Part shown: one piece after another, positions 50,351 through 61,986 of the stretch
Numbering within the stretch: the first letter of the stretch is position 1
Layout of the letters: each line of letters starts with the position of its first letter
Assembly: GCF_932294415.1 (NCBI RefSeq)
Contig: NC_065536.1
Location: forward strand, 10,157,974 to 10,221,973
Source of the DNA: Quercus robur
Taxonomy: Eukaryota; Streptophyta; Magnoliopsida; Fagales; Fagaceae
Direction: 5' to 3'
Length of the DNA stretch: 64,000 nucleotides
The notes under the pieces: model-generated
Database searches by the model: none
What the model was told of the DNA's origin: nothing
The model's input: only the letters and a program-made list of their open reading frames with translations
Program-made: the position numbers and the translations under genes

Positions 50351-51922
50351 TCAGGAGGTGAGACTAAATGAATGAGCAATTGTTTGGAAGTCTGATTTCA
50401 CCTCTGGCCAAGCTGATTCTGGTGCCTGAGCATTCAAAGTAAATAGCCTACCACCACTAGAACAACAAACCGTGACATTATGCCGCCGAAATGAGGGGCT
50501 CTCAACTCTGAATTCAAGCTCATAGTATTTGACATTTTTTGTAGGATCCTCTCTTAAAATTGATTCTATCAATGTCCCCTTAACATCAGGGCGTTTGCTA
50601 GATCCTGTGATGGTCCGAACCACTGCTTCGCCCACCTCCTTTGGTCCTCCAAATGCCTCAATTCTATGAAGAGAGGTAAAGGATTAGTTCCAAATTCATG
50701 GGTCATTTTTTGGTCACATTTAGCATAGTTCAGGCCCTTTAGAGCTTTAGTAACCAATGATTAACAACTAGATTTTGATTTGACAATGTTGCTCTAACTA
50801 GTAACTTATACTAATGGGAGCATTTGTAACGGTATGAACATGTTTGTAAAGTTCAAATTTTGGGCGTACAACACTGTACTTGCTAAGCAAAAACTGTCTC
50901 ATTCATGTAAGAAATTTACTTGCACTGCACTAGTACTTTTCTATAGTCCCAGAAATTAATCAATGCCAAAGGTATTGCACTGCAAAGTTAACCCAAAAAT
51001 TGAAGTACTTACGAGAAGTCTTTAGAAACTGTAGACACAATGACACTAACATTGAGCTCGCCGCTTGTACCAGGGGGACCAAAGGCGACAACTGGTTCAC
51101 TAACGCTCCGCCGCCGGTTGTTTGACTTGGCAGTGCTTATTGAAGGTGGATCAAGTGCTCTTTCAAACTCTGTTTTTTCCACAGCTCTATATAACAGTGT
51201 TTGATCTCCAACCCATTTTGCTGGGTATATGAATTCTGTTATTTGCAAAGCAAATTCAAAATCAAAGTAGCGTCAATATTTTTCTCTCCCCTTCTTTGGA
51301 TAAAGAATTGTTTAATGTACTAATACTATTATTTTGAGAAAGACTATTAAGGAATATAAATACTTAATACACAAACACACATCATGATTACTAACACCAT
51401 ATGAATCAAAGACCATTGACATTAATTCCACTCATTTTAATGTCATATTGATAATCGTTTTAAGAGAAAGTGAACAATCATATTGATGGTTATTTTCTTT
51501 GGCTTTAGAGACAAAACAAAGACTAAAACAAAATTACAAAAGAATTTTGACAACATTATAACATATGGCATTAGGACTTACTAACCAAATCCTTCATTTG
51601 TCTCAATGCAACGACTATAGCCTTTAATTGGATAAAGCACATCCAGCTTAAGACCCCTCCCACTTTCTGGTGATAACCCAAGAAGAAAACTAGTTATGCC
51701 ACCAAAATCTGCACCAATAGCCACTAGTGAAGCTGAGCCAACACCAACTAGTAGCCTCCGCCTAAATGGTGTTGCTAGTGGTGCAAATTGCTCCGCCGGA
51801 GACCTCCCCGGCCGGGTTTTTACCTCTTCAACACGCCCTTTCGAATCACCATTGGATTTTGTCATAAAAATCCGGTGAATATGGGCATTTTTGCATGCAT
51901 TGTAGTACATTTGCAATGCCAT
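50351..51922 (-). CDS. PPD7: PsbP domain-containing protein, thylakoid lumen (PPD7 class)
   Basis: Three exons on the minus strand, 51586-51922, 51013-51235 and 50351-50663, with GT-AG junctions in frame, give 290 residues. The N-terminal ~55 residues are a basic, Ser/Thr-containing transit region. They are followed by FRRRLLVGVGSASLVAIGAD (about residues 53-72), a twin-arginine-type lumenal targeting signal. The PsbP-like fold follows: GYSRCIETNEGFEFIYPAKW, VAFGPPGTSGELNVSV, then YYELEFRVESP and HNVTVCCSSGGRLFTLNAQ, ending IAHSFSLTS. PsbP relatives bind photosystem complexes on the lumenal side; the role of PPD7 itself is not well defined. The start ATG at 51922 is the first in frame. In Arabidopsis the ACBP4 and PPD7 genes are adjacent, as I recall, supporting both assignments. 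Confidence 0.92.
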
Positions 51923-52630
51923 TGTCTTTGCTACTAGCTATTTTGTTGGGGGGCATAGCTCATAATGTACATGGCTAATGTTCCTCTATGTCGTGTACAT
52001 GCCACCTTTTAATGGATTACGTGGCTGACCAAAGGCAGTGTGCCACGTTGCACAATTTGGATGGTTTAGTCCATCTGAGGAAATTGAGGCAGTGTAGGGC
52101 TAGAGTTTTTTGAGAAAAATTTGTGAGGTGGTCGAATTCTATTGGTGGTTCAAATAACTTTTACGTTGGAGACTGTCTAGGATATCTAGCACTCTTGCAT
52201 CCTCAATATTCTATGATAATGCTTATCTAGTTTTGGTGGTTCTCATTGTTTTTGGCTTAACGTTCTAGAACGACACCGTTTTCTTTCATCCCCAGGCCCA
52301 GAAATCATCTCTCTCTTTGGGTTAATAGTTCGGACCCAATTTATTTTTTTGAGATTCGAGGGTGTCCTTATTACTTTAAGCATATGACTATTTGCTCATG
52401 TCCTTGTTCAAATCCTAAATATCTTTGTTAAAAATATTAGGAGATTTCAGTTGAGATATAAGACTTTTGTCACATACACAATGTTTAATTGTTTACTATT
52501 CTTGCATGTATTTTAAAACGTTTCTTGTAGACACTTTATTTTCTAAATGGGGTTTTGCTTACGGTAGAAGAAATTTAATTTAACATCGGGTTCTTGACTC
52601 GTCTAATCACTTCTTTTACCAAATTGATTC
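51923..52630. other. Upstream region of the PsbP-domain gene
   Basis: Putative promoter of the minus-strand gene. It contains acgtggc/gccacgt words (52019-52046), G-box-like cores. No gene seen between 52050 and 52630. Confidence 0.45.
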
Positions 52631-52781
52631 TGTTAAGAATCTAGTGGTTCTTAAAGGGGATAAATGGAAATTATATGAAAATAGATGAGAGTTGCATGAA
52701 ATTTGACTAAATTTGAGATAATAGTCACCCTCCAAAGAACTATTAAGAGAAAAAGACGTAGAAGGATTAAGAGAAAAATAA

Positions 52782-52870
52782 TGTTAGGAACTTAGTAGTT
52801 CCTAATGGGGATAGATAGGAATTATAAGGGAATTGATGGGAATTGACTTAATTCGAGGTAGTTATCCTCC

Positions 52871-52903
<33 letters not shown>

Positions 52904-54366
52904 CACAAATGCATTAAGAAATTGGTTTATTTTTCAATTGATATCTAATGTTGAATTACAATTATGTATTTATAGGAGACTAGCTCTAATGTCATTGGCC
53001 CACATGGCTCAAGATAATTAGCTAGTTAATTCAACATGTGTTTTATGAATTAAGCCATATGTTAAATGAGTTACATGTGCTCAAATCCTAATTAACTCAT
53101 CATAATCCTAATCTCAACCAACTAGCTAATTACCTAACTAAAGGGATTACAATAATTATTTCATATTCCTAATATTTCACTCCCCTTGAAAACACATTGC
53201 CCACAAGGTGTTATTGTGAAATGACACCTTCATTAAAGGAGATCTTCCAATGGACCAATAACTTAGTGACATTTTGATCACCATATTCATGCATTTCTCT
53301 TTGACAAGCGGTCCCGTGCACATGAAGGTTTCTTCTTTGTAGATCTTCAAACTTTGCTCGAATTCTTGAGCCTTCAATGGTTCTTCAATCTTCAAGGTCT
53401 CATTGGTTCTTTGAACATTGGAATGTTCTTGTATTCTCAAGACCTCATTTGATTCTAGAACCATTAAAATTGTTGGCGCTCGCATCTTGGATTCTTGGAT
53501 CACTGACACTTGGATTGCCAATTCTTGAATCATAGACTCTTGAATGTAAGTCTCCATTGGTGCATCAAGAATTAGTTCTTGGAAAATCATCATCACCTTC
53601 TTTGTTGGTTCTTTGGACTGAACTTCAAGGGTTGCGTCTTCATGTATATCATCATCCACTTTGACACAAAGATCAACATCTAGGCTTGCAACAACAACAG
53701 TAGATTCTTGGAACTTGATTTGTTCTTCGAGTTCCATTGAATCAAGAGATTGTAACTCCTCTTTCGTCATATTCTCAAGATCCTCTAGCAATCTTGAGGG
53801 TTCTTCTTTCATGGCCTTTTTAGATTCAGCCAAGGCCTTGACTTTCTCTAAAACATCCTTGACATCCTCTAAAACTTTGTTCATCATTTGCTGTATTTCT
53901 TTCCAAAGTTCTCTTCAGTCACATTCGCTCATCTTAAGATCGACGGCTCTGATACCAATTGTTAGGAACCTGGTGATTCTTAGTGGGGATGGATAGGAAT
54001 TATAGGGGAATTGACGGGAATTGTAAGGAAATTCGAGGTAGTCACCCTCCATAGAGAAAGAGAGAGATTAAGAGAGAGAGAGAGAGAGAGAGATGCACAA
54101 ATGCACTAAGAAATTGGTTTATTCTTCAATTGATATTTAATGTTAAATTACAATAATGTATTTATAGGAGACTAGCTCTAATGTCATTGGGCCACATGGC
54201 TCAAGATAATTAGCTAGTTAATTCAACATGTGCTTTTTAAATTAAGCTATGTGTTAAATGAGCTATATGTGCTTAAATCCTAACTAACTCATCCTAATCT
54301 TGATCTCAACCAACTAGCTAACTACCTAACTAAAGGGATTACAACAATTATTTCATATTCCTAATA
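52782..54366 (-). mobile_element. Short non-autonomous LTR retrotransposon with a single ORF
   Basis: LTRs at 52782-53174 (393 bp) and 53959-54366 (408 bp) both start TGTTAGGAAC and end TTCCTAATA. Flanks are aataa on both sides (52777-52781 and 54367-54371). The minus-strand PBS next to the right LTR is TTGGTATCAGAGCC (initiator Met). The polypurine tract by the left LTR is caaggggagtgaaa. The internal region is only 784 bp and has no pol domain, so movement would need enzymes from elsewhere. The LTRs differ at several positions, so this is not a very recent insertion. Confidence 0.9.
53177..53887 (-). CDS. Acidic coiled-coil ORF of the short LTR element, unknown function
   Basis: 236 residues, the only ORF of the element. 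The N-terminal ~75 residues are Lys/Glu/Leu-rich with heptad-like spacing (MNKVLEDVKDVLEKVKALAE), predicted coiled coil. The middle repeats IQES/IQE/IEEP-type motifs. There is no zinc knuckle, protease or RT motif. The stop codon lies 2 bases from the LTR, so the last codons (CFQGE) are read from the polypurine tract itself. An earlier ATG after the PBS (about 53930, MSECD) is closed by a stop five codons later. It may be a gag-like structural protein, but I recognise no family. Confidence 0.6.
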   Translation of the reverse strand: MMNKVLEDVKDVLEKVKALAESKKAMKEEPSRLLEDLENMTKEELQSLDSMELEEQIKFQESTVVVASLDVDLCVKVDDDIHEDATLEVQSKEPTKKVMMIFQELILDAPMETYIQESMIQELAIQVSVIQESKMRAPTILMVLESNEVLRIQEHSNVQRTNETLKIEEPLKAQEFEQSLKIYKEETFMCTGPLVKEKCMNMVIKMSLSYWSIGRSPLMKVSFHNNTLWAMCFQGE

Positions 54367-54487
54367 AATAACTATGCAACAAATGGGTTATTCTTCATTT
54401 AATTCTCAATTGTGAATTGCAATTATTTATTTATGGAAGAATAGCCTTAATCTAATTGGCCCACATAACACAAAATAATTAGCTAAT

Positions 54488-54644
54488 TAATCTCTCATGT
54501 GCTCTTAATAATATCACGTTGTGGACACAAGCGCCCACGACGAGTGGTTTCCTTGTGGGAAGTACACCTTGGCCTAGAGTGAATCGGGTAGAGGGTATGA
54601 GGTGTTTATACACATGTTTACAACTAATCTCTCATGTGCTCTTA
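54488..54644. repeat. 117-bp insertion between 20-bp direct repeats
   Basis: taatctctcatgtgctctta occurs at 54488-54507 and 54625-54644. The 117 bp between, from ataatatcacgttgtgg to acatgtttacaac, are GC-richer than the flanks and lack a poly(A) end. The long direct repeats look like a target duplication of a LINE-driven insertion or a repair-filled break. Confidence 0.7.
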
Positions 54645-55740
54645 CCAAATTAGGGTATGCTTGATATAATTTGATTTATGATTTAAAACCCATTTTTTTT
54701 AATTTGTATTCAAGATTTGTTAACCTCCTCTAGATCTTTATAATTGGAAAGATAGTTAATTCACTTAATCTTTCTTGTGACATAGTCAGTCCTCTATACA
54801 ATTTTAACAATTTTAATTGTGAATAGGGATGACAACGGGATGAGTTAGGGTTGAATCAGGGCTTCCTTGATCCAACTTAGGTTGGCAATGGGGATAGTAC
54901 TAAGAGAGCAGGGGTGGGGCTAGTTAGAGGAGGTGTTTTGCTATTTTTAATGAGGTGACTTTTACATTTATAAGGTAGATATGAATGAGAAATGGGAGGG
55001 ATAGTTGTGATAGTAGTACAAAATATATAAGCAATTGTTATATTTGTTAATTAATTCAGTCTTTTTATCATAATATAGTACATAAACGAAAGCATTTAAT
55101 ATTTTCCTATATTTGAAATTTATTTTTATGGGTTGAAATATATCTTATGCTTATACATACTTAGAATATTGTTTTAGATCTTCAAATTAAGTATTGGACA
55201 AATTGCATTGATACTCCTAAGGCATATAGTGAAACCAGACTTGATACATTTGATTTTCAAAAAATGACATTTCACCCCAAACTATCAAAATAATTGACAT
55301 TGTACCCATTTTTTACAAAAAGATATTGCAATTATAGTTTTCATTGCAGTAAAGTGTTGCAACAACAAATTTCATTACAACAAGTCATTGCTAACGTTTG
55401 TTAACCTTGGTGAAACGAAATTCAAATTAATTCAAAATTTGGGACTTGAGAATGGGCGGGTTAAGTTTCAGACATTAATGAGTTTTAATGTTGTTGCAGG
55501 TTTCAATATCCTTTGCTAAAATCCTCGTACAAGTTACCAAGCTAAGGACAAGCCCTCTGTTTGGGGGCCTTTTTTAGTTACCCAGCCACGTGTGGTCCGT
55601 TAGAGGGATGACTTTACTAGGCTCGGGTTCTTTTTGGGGAGTTGCCTCCAGAACTCAACATTGGGCCACGTGGTCCAACAGTTACTGGCGTATTTTTAAG
55701 CCTACAAAATCATTAAGGCCAAAATCTAAGAATCACGATA
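54645..55740. other. Intergenic, no gene seen
   Basis: Contains gggatgacaacgggatgagt (about 54828), a word common in dispersed plant repeats, and GC-richer sequence at 55550-55690 (cagccacgtgtggtc, gggccacgtggtcc), which may be part of a retroelement end. Confidence 0.45.
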
Positions 55741-55769
55741 ATGGTTGAGTAAATATGTAATATGTGTTT

Positions 55770-56565
55770 GATATGATAGCTTTGATTAGTAGTTGTAATA
55801 ACAGTTGAAATATAGTATTTATTCGGAAGTAAAGTAATCATGTACTTAATGATGTAAATTTAAAGATATGGAAGCAAAGTCACTTATCTCTGATGGTTTG
55901 CAGCTCAGCTGTGTAGCATCAGTGAGCTGATGGGATTCCAGCAGAATGCCAGCAGTAGAGGCTAGTTAAGTTTGCCCCTTTTATCATGCATTTAAATTAG
56001 TTTAAGCCTTAGTTAATAGTTGTAATAATAGTTGGAATAAAGTTATATGTATTTAAATGTGAAATAATCATATACTTAATGATGTAAATTTAAAGATAAT
56101 GAAGCAAGGTCACTTATTTCTGATGGTTTGTAGCCTAGCTATGTAGCATCAGTGAGCTTATGGGATTCTAGCAGAATGCCAGCGGTAGAGGCTAGTTACG
56201 TTTGCCCCTTTTATCATGCATTTAAATGAGTTTAAACCTTGGTTAATAGTTGTAATAGTAGTTGGAATAAAGTAATATGTATTTAAATGTGAAATAATCA
56301 TATATTCAATGATGTAAATTTAAAGATAAGGAAGTAAGGTCACTTATCTCTGATCGTTTGCAGCCCCAGTTGTACAGTTTCTGTGAGTTGATAATATCCC
56401 AGCAGAGTGACCCCAACGGTAGAGAGGCAGTTTGCCATGATAACTTCAAGATTGAGGGGGAAAAATGGGTGCAACTAGAGGGAGAGAGAATATGTCCAGC
56501 TGTGTGTAGTAGGGGTTGGTTAAGCTTGCCCTTCTTATCATGCACTTAAATGAGTTTTTCCTTTG
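55770..56565. repeat. ~229-bp tandem repeat, three copies
   Basis: Copies start near 55793, 56021 and 56250 at ttgtaataNNagttg and share tacttaatgatgtaaattta, gcatcagtgagct and cccttttatcatgca. The third copy is about 80 bp longer through extra sequence between about 56395 and 56510. Confidence 0.85.
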
Positions 56566-56589
56566 ACAATACTCTTTTAGTTGTTGTGA

Positions 56590-56830
56590 AGTTATGAATA
56601 GTGTTGTCTTCCATGAGAAGGGCTTTTGCATGGAGTATTTGTGCCTTCTAAGAGAAGGGCTTTATGTAAGAAGTAGTTGTGCCTTCTAAAAGAAAAGCTT
56701 TTGTAAGAAGTAGTTGTGCCTTCTACGAGAAGGGCTTTGATATGAGATCTTAGTGCCTTCTAGGAGAAGGACTTTAGTAATAGAAGTTCTTCCCTTCCAT
56801 GAGAAGGGCTTTTAGTATGAGTGTTTGATA
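56590..56830. repeat. ~40-45-bp minisatellite (about five copies)
   Basis: Repeated ccttcta/ccttccaNgagaagggcttt followed by gtaagaagtagttgtg or variants, at about 56608, 56645, 56690, 56733 and 56790. Unit length drifts. Confidence 0.75.
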
Positions 56831-57760
56831 TCTCTTGAGAAGTGTAGGGATGGTAAAAGATATAGATGTTTTTTGGGATGTAGTATTTGTAATATGTATG
56901 ATATATGAAAGTATGAGAGATATGAAGATTAAATATAGTAAAAATATGAGATTATAATCGCTGGAGAAGTTGTAGAGATTGCTTTCCAAGAGGAAAGATT
57001 TTGTAAGAGAAGAGTATGGAGATGTGTTTAGGTATTTGGAGATAAGAGCAGTAAGATAGATGTAGAAGAGTATTGAGATGTGTTTATAGGTAGCAAAACA
57101 ATAGAATTTCAGAGTGAGAGAGTATGAGAGTGGAGCTTAGAAGAGTTGTGGTGTGTTATATGTAATGGTGTAGTAAGTGTGTATGAGATTGTGTAAGAGA
57201 GGTGAAGAAAGAGATGTTTAGAGATATGGGCAACAAGATATATGTATTTTCAGAATATGGAGAGTGAGATAATGAGTATATGAGAGTAATAGTATTGTAG
57301 TGTGTTTAGCAAAGCTACTGGGATTTACTGCTGGGATTTTCTACAGGAGGATGTATGAGGGCTTATGAAGGGCATTTGCGAGCTGAGGGCTGAAGAGTTT
57401 AGTTCCTAATTTAGAAACTAAAAAACTTAGAAGCTTAGAACTTCATTAAGAGCTTCAGAAGATTATTAGAGGGAGAGAGAATAGAGAAGTTTTATGAGAG
57501 AGTTGTTCTTCCATTGGTGTCCCCACTTTGAAGTGTTGATGAAGGGTTCCATTTAACTGAGTTTAAAGGGGTATTTTAGCAAATAATATCAGACAAAATC
57601 TATCCCAAACAGCAATGATTTTTCAGAGAATCCATTTTAAGATTTGGCTGAAAAATGTATGTTTAGCTTTAAGGTATTCTTGCTGTTTCGAGTAAGAGCT
57701 GCTGGGGAAAGATCAACAAAAAAGGAAGGTATTTTAGCAAGAGAAAGGTAGTTTCAATAG

Positions 57761-57957
57761 TTGGTTTTAGTTTTAGCAAAATGTGGAAAAATCAATAATG
57801 TTCAGGCTGCTGAGTCAGCTGTCACAGCTATTCTGAAAAAGGCTATCCCAGCTATCAGGAAAAGCTGTGATAGCTATTATGAAAAAGCTGTTCCAGTTGT
57901 CAGGAAAAGCTGTGACAGTTATCATAAGACAATTGTCACAACTATCATAAGATAGCT
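57761..57957 (+). repeat. ~42-bp tandem repeat with an open frame
   Basis: Degenerate copies of agctattatgaaaaagctgt / ccagttgtcaggaaaagctg run from about 57805 to 57957. The 64-codon frame across them (repeats of KSCDSYYEKAVP) is a by-product of a unit divisible by three; no family is recognised. Confidence 0.7.
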
Positions 57958-60100
57958 GTTTGCTTTGAGTAGAAGCCAATGAGGTCAAATGGGTGATTTC
58001 AGATTGTTGGGGAGGTCATTTCATGGATTTGGCTGAAAAATGGTAAGATCTCTTTCAAGGGTATCTTGCTATTTTGGGTATAACAGTTGGTTGCTGGGAT
58101 TTCAGCATTAAATGGCTGATGATATCACTCCCAGCCAGGTGTCAAGTGCTGAATACACTGCAAGGTTCCAATACAACACATTTCTAGCAAGTAATAAAAG
58201 GATATAATGAAAGTTAATGAAGCTTTAGAGATTCAGTCAAGGTCTCATTGGGTTGTGACATAATCTTGGTGAGCAAGAAGAGTATTTAATGCTCTGCTTT
58301 GGCAGCTGGCAGAGAAATATATGGTCTGATTGTGGCAGGTAGTAGCTGAGTATAAAAGATATCATGAATATTTTATATATAGTTGGAGATAAAAGATAGC
58401 CAATTAGATTAGACCATGTGTTTGAGTTGGATTTTAGCTGAAAGAAGTAATGAGATTTATGTAGAATAATATAATGAAATTTCTAAATTTGTATAGCAAC
58501 AGCTAGAGATTGAATGAACAGTTACCCAGCAGTTCGATGGCTGGAGATATTGAGTATTTGTCACATGATGAATATTAAGTTTTAGGAAAAGAGTAATGAG
58601 GAATTTTAACATCTAAAGTGTTATGTGATAAGAGATGCTTACCATATGTTACTCGCTATACATGGACTCGTCAGAGTTCAGGGAATTGGAGAAGACACGC
58701 CAAGCAACATGTTTCTTTTATCAACTTTAAACCGCTGGAGCTTTACTGAACATACCTCTTGGCCCTCCAAACCACGACTCCTAAAGTTTCCTTAAAGAGA
58801 CTTATGAGCTTGGGTCATAAGCCGAAGATGAGATGACGTACCTCAGGTTTTGTTGTTATTTTGTGTAAATATGGTCTCTTGTTGAAGAAGCCACTTGCCC
58901 TGAGTGTAAGAGAGGTAATATGGGCCGTGAGCTTTGATTCATTGCTTAAGCCCAATCCATATGTTGATGTTGATGATGTCGTGAGGTCATAATCCCAATT
59001 GATAAAAAGGAAATGTGGACCATGAATCCGCCTCTTAAAGTAAGGATCTCGTGGGCCATGTGAGCCTAACCCATGTAATTGAATGAGATATGAGCTTATT
59101 TTGGGTTTTAAATAGATTTATCCAAAAAATCAATAATATGTTAATGTGGCATGAGTTGCCAATGAAGTAATGCCACGTGGGTCAAAAAAATGGCCCTCAA
59201 CACCCTCTAGGATAACTGTGGAAAAAAAACATCCAACAATATCCAAAAGCAACTAAAGTTTCATGTGTTCTAACTTTTAATTAAGAGTTTTGATTCTGCA
59301 ATTCACATCTTTGATGTAATTACATTGAGGTAGAGATGTTCTTTCCCCTGTAAGTTCATGTTATTATCTAAATTCTACACTCAATGCAACTAATTATATT
59401 ACTCTTTGTAGCTAGGCAATTTCTCAAGATTACTGAACTTCTAATGAACTAATCCGAACTTTGATTATTTAGCCCATAGAGTCATCTAATTCTAGTAGGA
59501 ATATAAAGAATTGTAGATGAGAGAAAATATCAACACGAAGAATATTGGATGATAGGAGAAAAGGATGAGAAATAATTAAGGTATGGAATAATTTCATATC
59601 TAGTTGTTTTGCAATGACTAAATTAAAACAATGAAAATGTTTAACAATTGGAAGTAGTCTAATTGAGTTGGTTTCTTGGGCTATTAAACAGTTTGTTCTT
59701 AAAACTAAAATAGTGCAGCTTCTCTATGTAGAACCTTGGAATAGGATCTTGGTGCTCAAATGACTTTAGTAAACATGGTAATAAGGATAATAGAAAATTG
59801 TTAAGTATTTGCTTCTACGGTAATTAATTGCTATTGATTAATGTGAGATATGTGAAATACAAATTGATACTAGTGCTTGTGTATTATGTAACTGAACACT
59901 TAGGGTTTATAAGACATTTTTTCGATAATGTAGGATACACCCAAACCACCACCCATAGCCCCAAAATGATCAAATTATTGACAATTGACCAATGTCCCAA
60001 CACCCAAACATACATACACACCAGCAACCAACTCAGATTTTGCTCAAGACATCCAAACATACTAAAAAATAAAAAAATAAAAAGAGAAAAAACTCATCTC
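57958..60100. other. Repetitive spacer, no gene seen
   Basis: Continuation of the low-copy repetitive block. At 59190-59200 tggccctcaaca may be a retroelement end (inverted TGTTGAGGGCC). The frame at 59828-60148 has no recognisable domain. Confidence 0.4.
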
Positions 60101-60107
60101 AGGCTTA

Positions 60108-61986
60108 TTGGTAGGTTCAATGAAAAATTTAGTAGAATTGAAATCTAACTTTAATAAATGTGACAACATGTTAATTGTTTTTGTTAGTTTGGACGTATAA
60201 AATAAAATTATTAATATGCTTACAAGCAAAAGGAAAAAATAAAAATAAAAGTTTTTCTGTAAACTACACTAATGGATTGTTGTAATAAAACATTTGATTT
60301 CATAATAATGAACAAAGGCTCATCCCAACTGGAAAATACATAAATAAAAATTAAAACCACAATTGTCCTTAATCTACACATTCATGATGTATGTTGAAAT
60401 TACATTGAGCACATTGATAAAAAAACTCCATGCAAGTATCACCACAATCGACACATTCAAGGAGGTCTTTAGTTTCCTCAATGAAAGTAATGGGATGTGG
60501 ATGCCAATCAAATTTGTATGCATTTCCAAACTTGATATTTGGGTACTTCCCAAGAATACATTTGGAATGTACAGGATAATCGCATTTTGCACAGTAGTAG
60601 AACCAATGCTTTGGGTCTCGTTCTTCTTCACAGATATCACAATAATATTCTTTGGAGTCATGTTCAGCAGTATAATAGAGAGTGAAGGGATGCTCATGTT
60701 GTTTGTACCTTGAGGTTTGTGGTAGTGTAGCACATTTGAAGTCCAAAGCAAATTCGCAAATGGTACAACAGAATATTGGGTAAATTTTAGCATCACAGCA
60801 ACTAAAATTCTGTTTAGATTCTATGCTTAAGAGAAGAAGTCGATGCTCATGACCAGGGTGGGTAAGGATGTCTAAGATTAAGCTACATGAAACATCAAGA
60901 CTAAACTGGCATGTCTCATAACTATAGTTGAATCCATTGCCTTCACACTTACAGACTCTACACATAAATGTATTCCAACTATAAAACAATTGTGACTGTG
61001 GCTTAATAAAATAGAGAAAAAACTCACCTTAGGCTTATTAACAGCATCAAGATTGGTAGGTTCAATGAAGAATATAGTAAAATTAAAATCTAACTTTAAT
61101 GAATGTGACAACACTTAATTGTTTCGGTCAGTTTGGATGTATGAAACAACAATCCTAATAAGCTTATAAGCAAAAGGAAACAAAATAACTAAAAGTTCTC
61201 TTGTAAACAACTCTAATGGATTGTTGTAATAAAACATTTGATTTCATAATAAAGAACTAAGGCTCAACCCAACTGGAAAATACATAAATAAAAATTAAAA
61301 CCACAATTGTCCTTATTATATACATCCATGATGTGCATTGAAATTACATTGGGCACATTGATAAAAAAACTCTATGCAATCACAACCACATATGCCACAT
61401 TCAAGGTGGTCTTTAGTTTCCTCAATAAAAGTAAAGGGGTGTGGATGCTAGTAAAATTCGTATGCACTTCCAAACTTGATATTTGGGTATTTCCAAAGAA
61501 TACATTTGGGATGTGTAGGATAATTGCATTTTGCACAGTAGTAGAACCAATGCTTTCGGTCTCGTTCTTCTTCACAGATATTGCAATAATATTCTCTGGA
61601 GTCATCTTCAGCAGTATAACAAAGAGTGAAAGGATGCTCATGTTGTTTGTATCTTGCGGTTTGTGGTAGTGTAGCACATTTGAAGTCCAAAGCAAATTCA
61701 CAAGTGGTGCAACAGAATATTGGGGAAATTGTAGAATTACAACAACTACAATTATGTTCAGATTCTATGCTTAAGAGAAGAAGTCGATGCTCATGACCGG
61801 GGTGGGTAAGGATGTCTGAGATTAAACTACATGGAACATCAAGATGAAAATTGCATCTTTCACACCAATAGATGAAGCCATTGCAATGACGCCAACAAGC
61901 ATGACACCAAAATGTCTTATGCCGATAAGGTGACTCTGGGAAGAGAGTGAGTGGGTGTTGATGAAGTGGGTGTATTTTTTTTTCTA
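60108..61986. repeat. Tandem segmental duplication, period ~944 bp, with DC1 sequences
   Basis: 60108-60990 is repeated at about 61062-61930, including ~250 bp of non-coding 3' flank (ggattgttgtaataaaacat, aactggaaaatacataaata) as well as the DC1-coding part. Corresponding positions such as 60363 and 61307 are about 944 bp apart. Confidence 0.88.
60369..60989 (-). pseudogene. DC1-domain (Cys/His-rich C1) partial tandem copy
   Basis: Open frame of 206 residues with three C1-type modules (HRLLLLSIESKQNFSCCDAK, HEHPFTLYYTA with CDICEEERDPKHWFYYC, and HPHPITFIEETKDLLECVDC). It matches the C-terminal part of the gene at 61316-63149 but lacks its first ~400 residues, so it is a truncated copy. The frame is intact and keeps Trp where the larger copy has a stop. 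The proteins are thought to bind zinc and possibly lipids or diacylglycerol-like ligands; function is mostly unknown. It could be transcribed as a short gene. Confidence 0.75.

Larger units (their letters stand above)
52631..54487. mobile_element. Older LTR of the same family, split by the nested element
   Basis: 52631-52781 (TGTTAAGAATCTAGTGGTTC onward) is a diverged copy of the first ~150 bp of the LTR at 52782. The sequence resumes at 54372 (caacaaatgggttattcttc, then ggcccacataacacaaaata) with the matching later part of the LTR up to about 54487. The young element sits exactly between the two halves with an aataa duplication. Confidence 0.8.

Noticed and set aside
60374..60796. Minus-strand 140-codon frame
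   Set aside because: Out-of-frame shadow of the DC1 partial copy; it lacks the Cys/His pattern.
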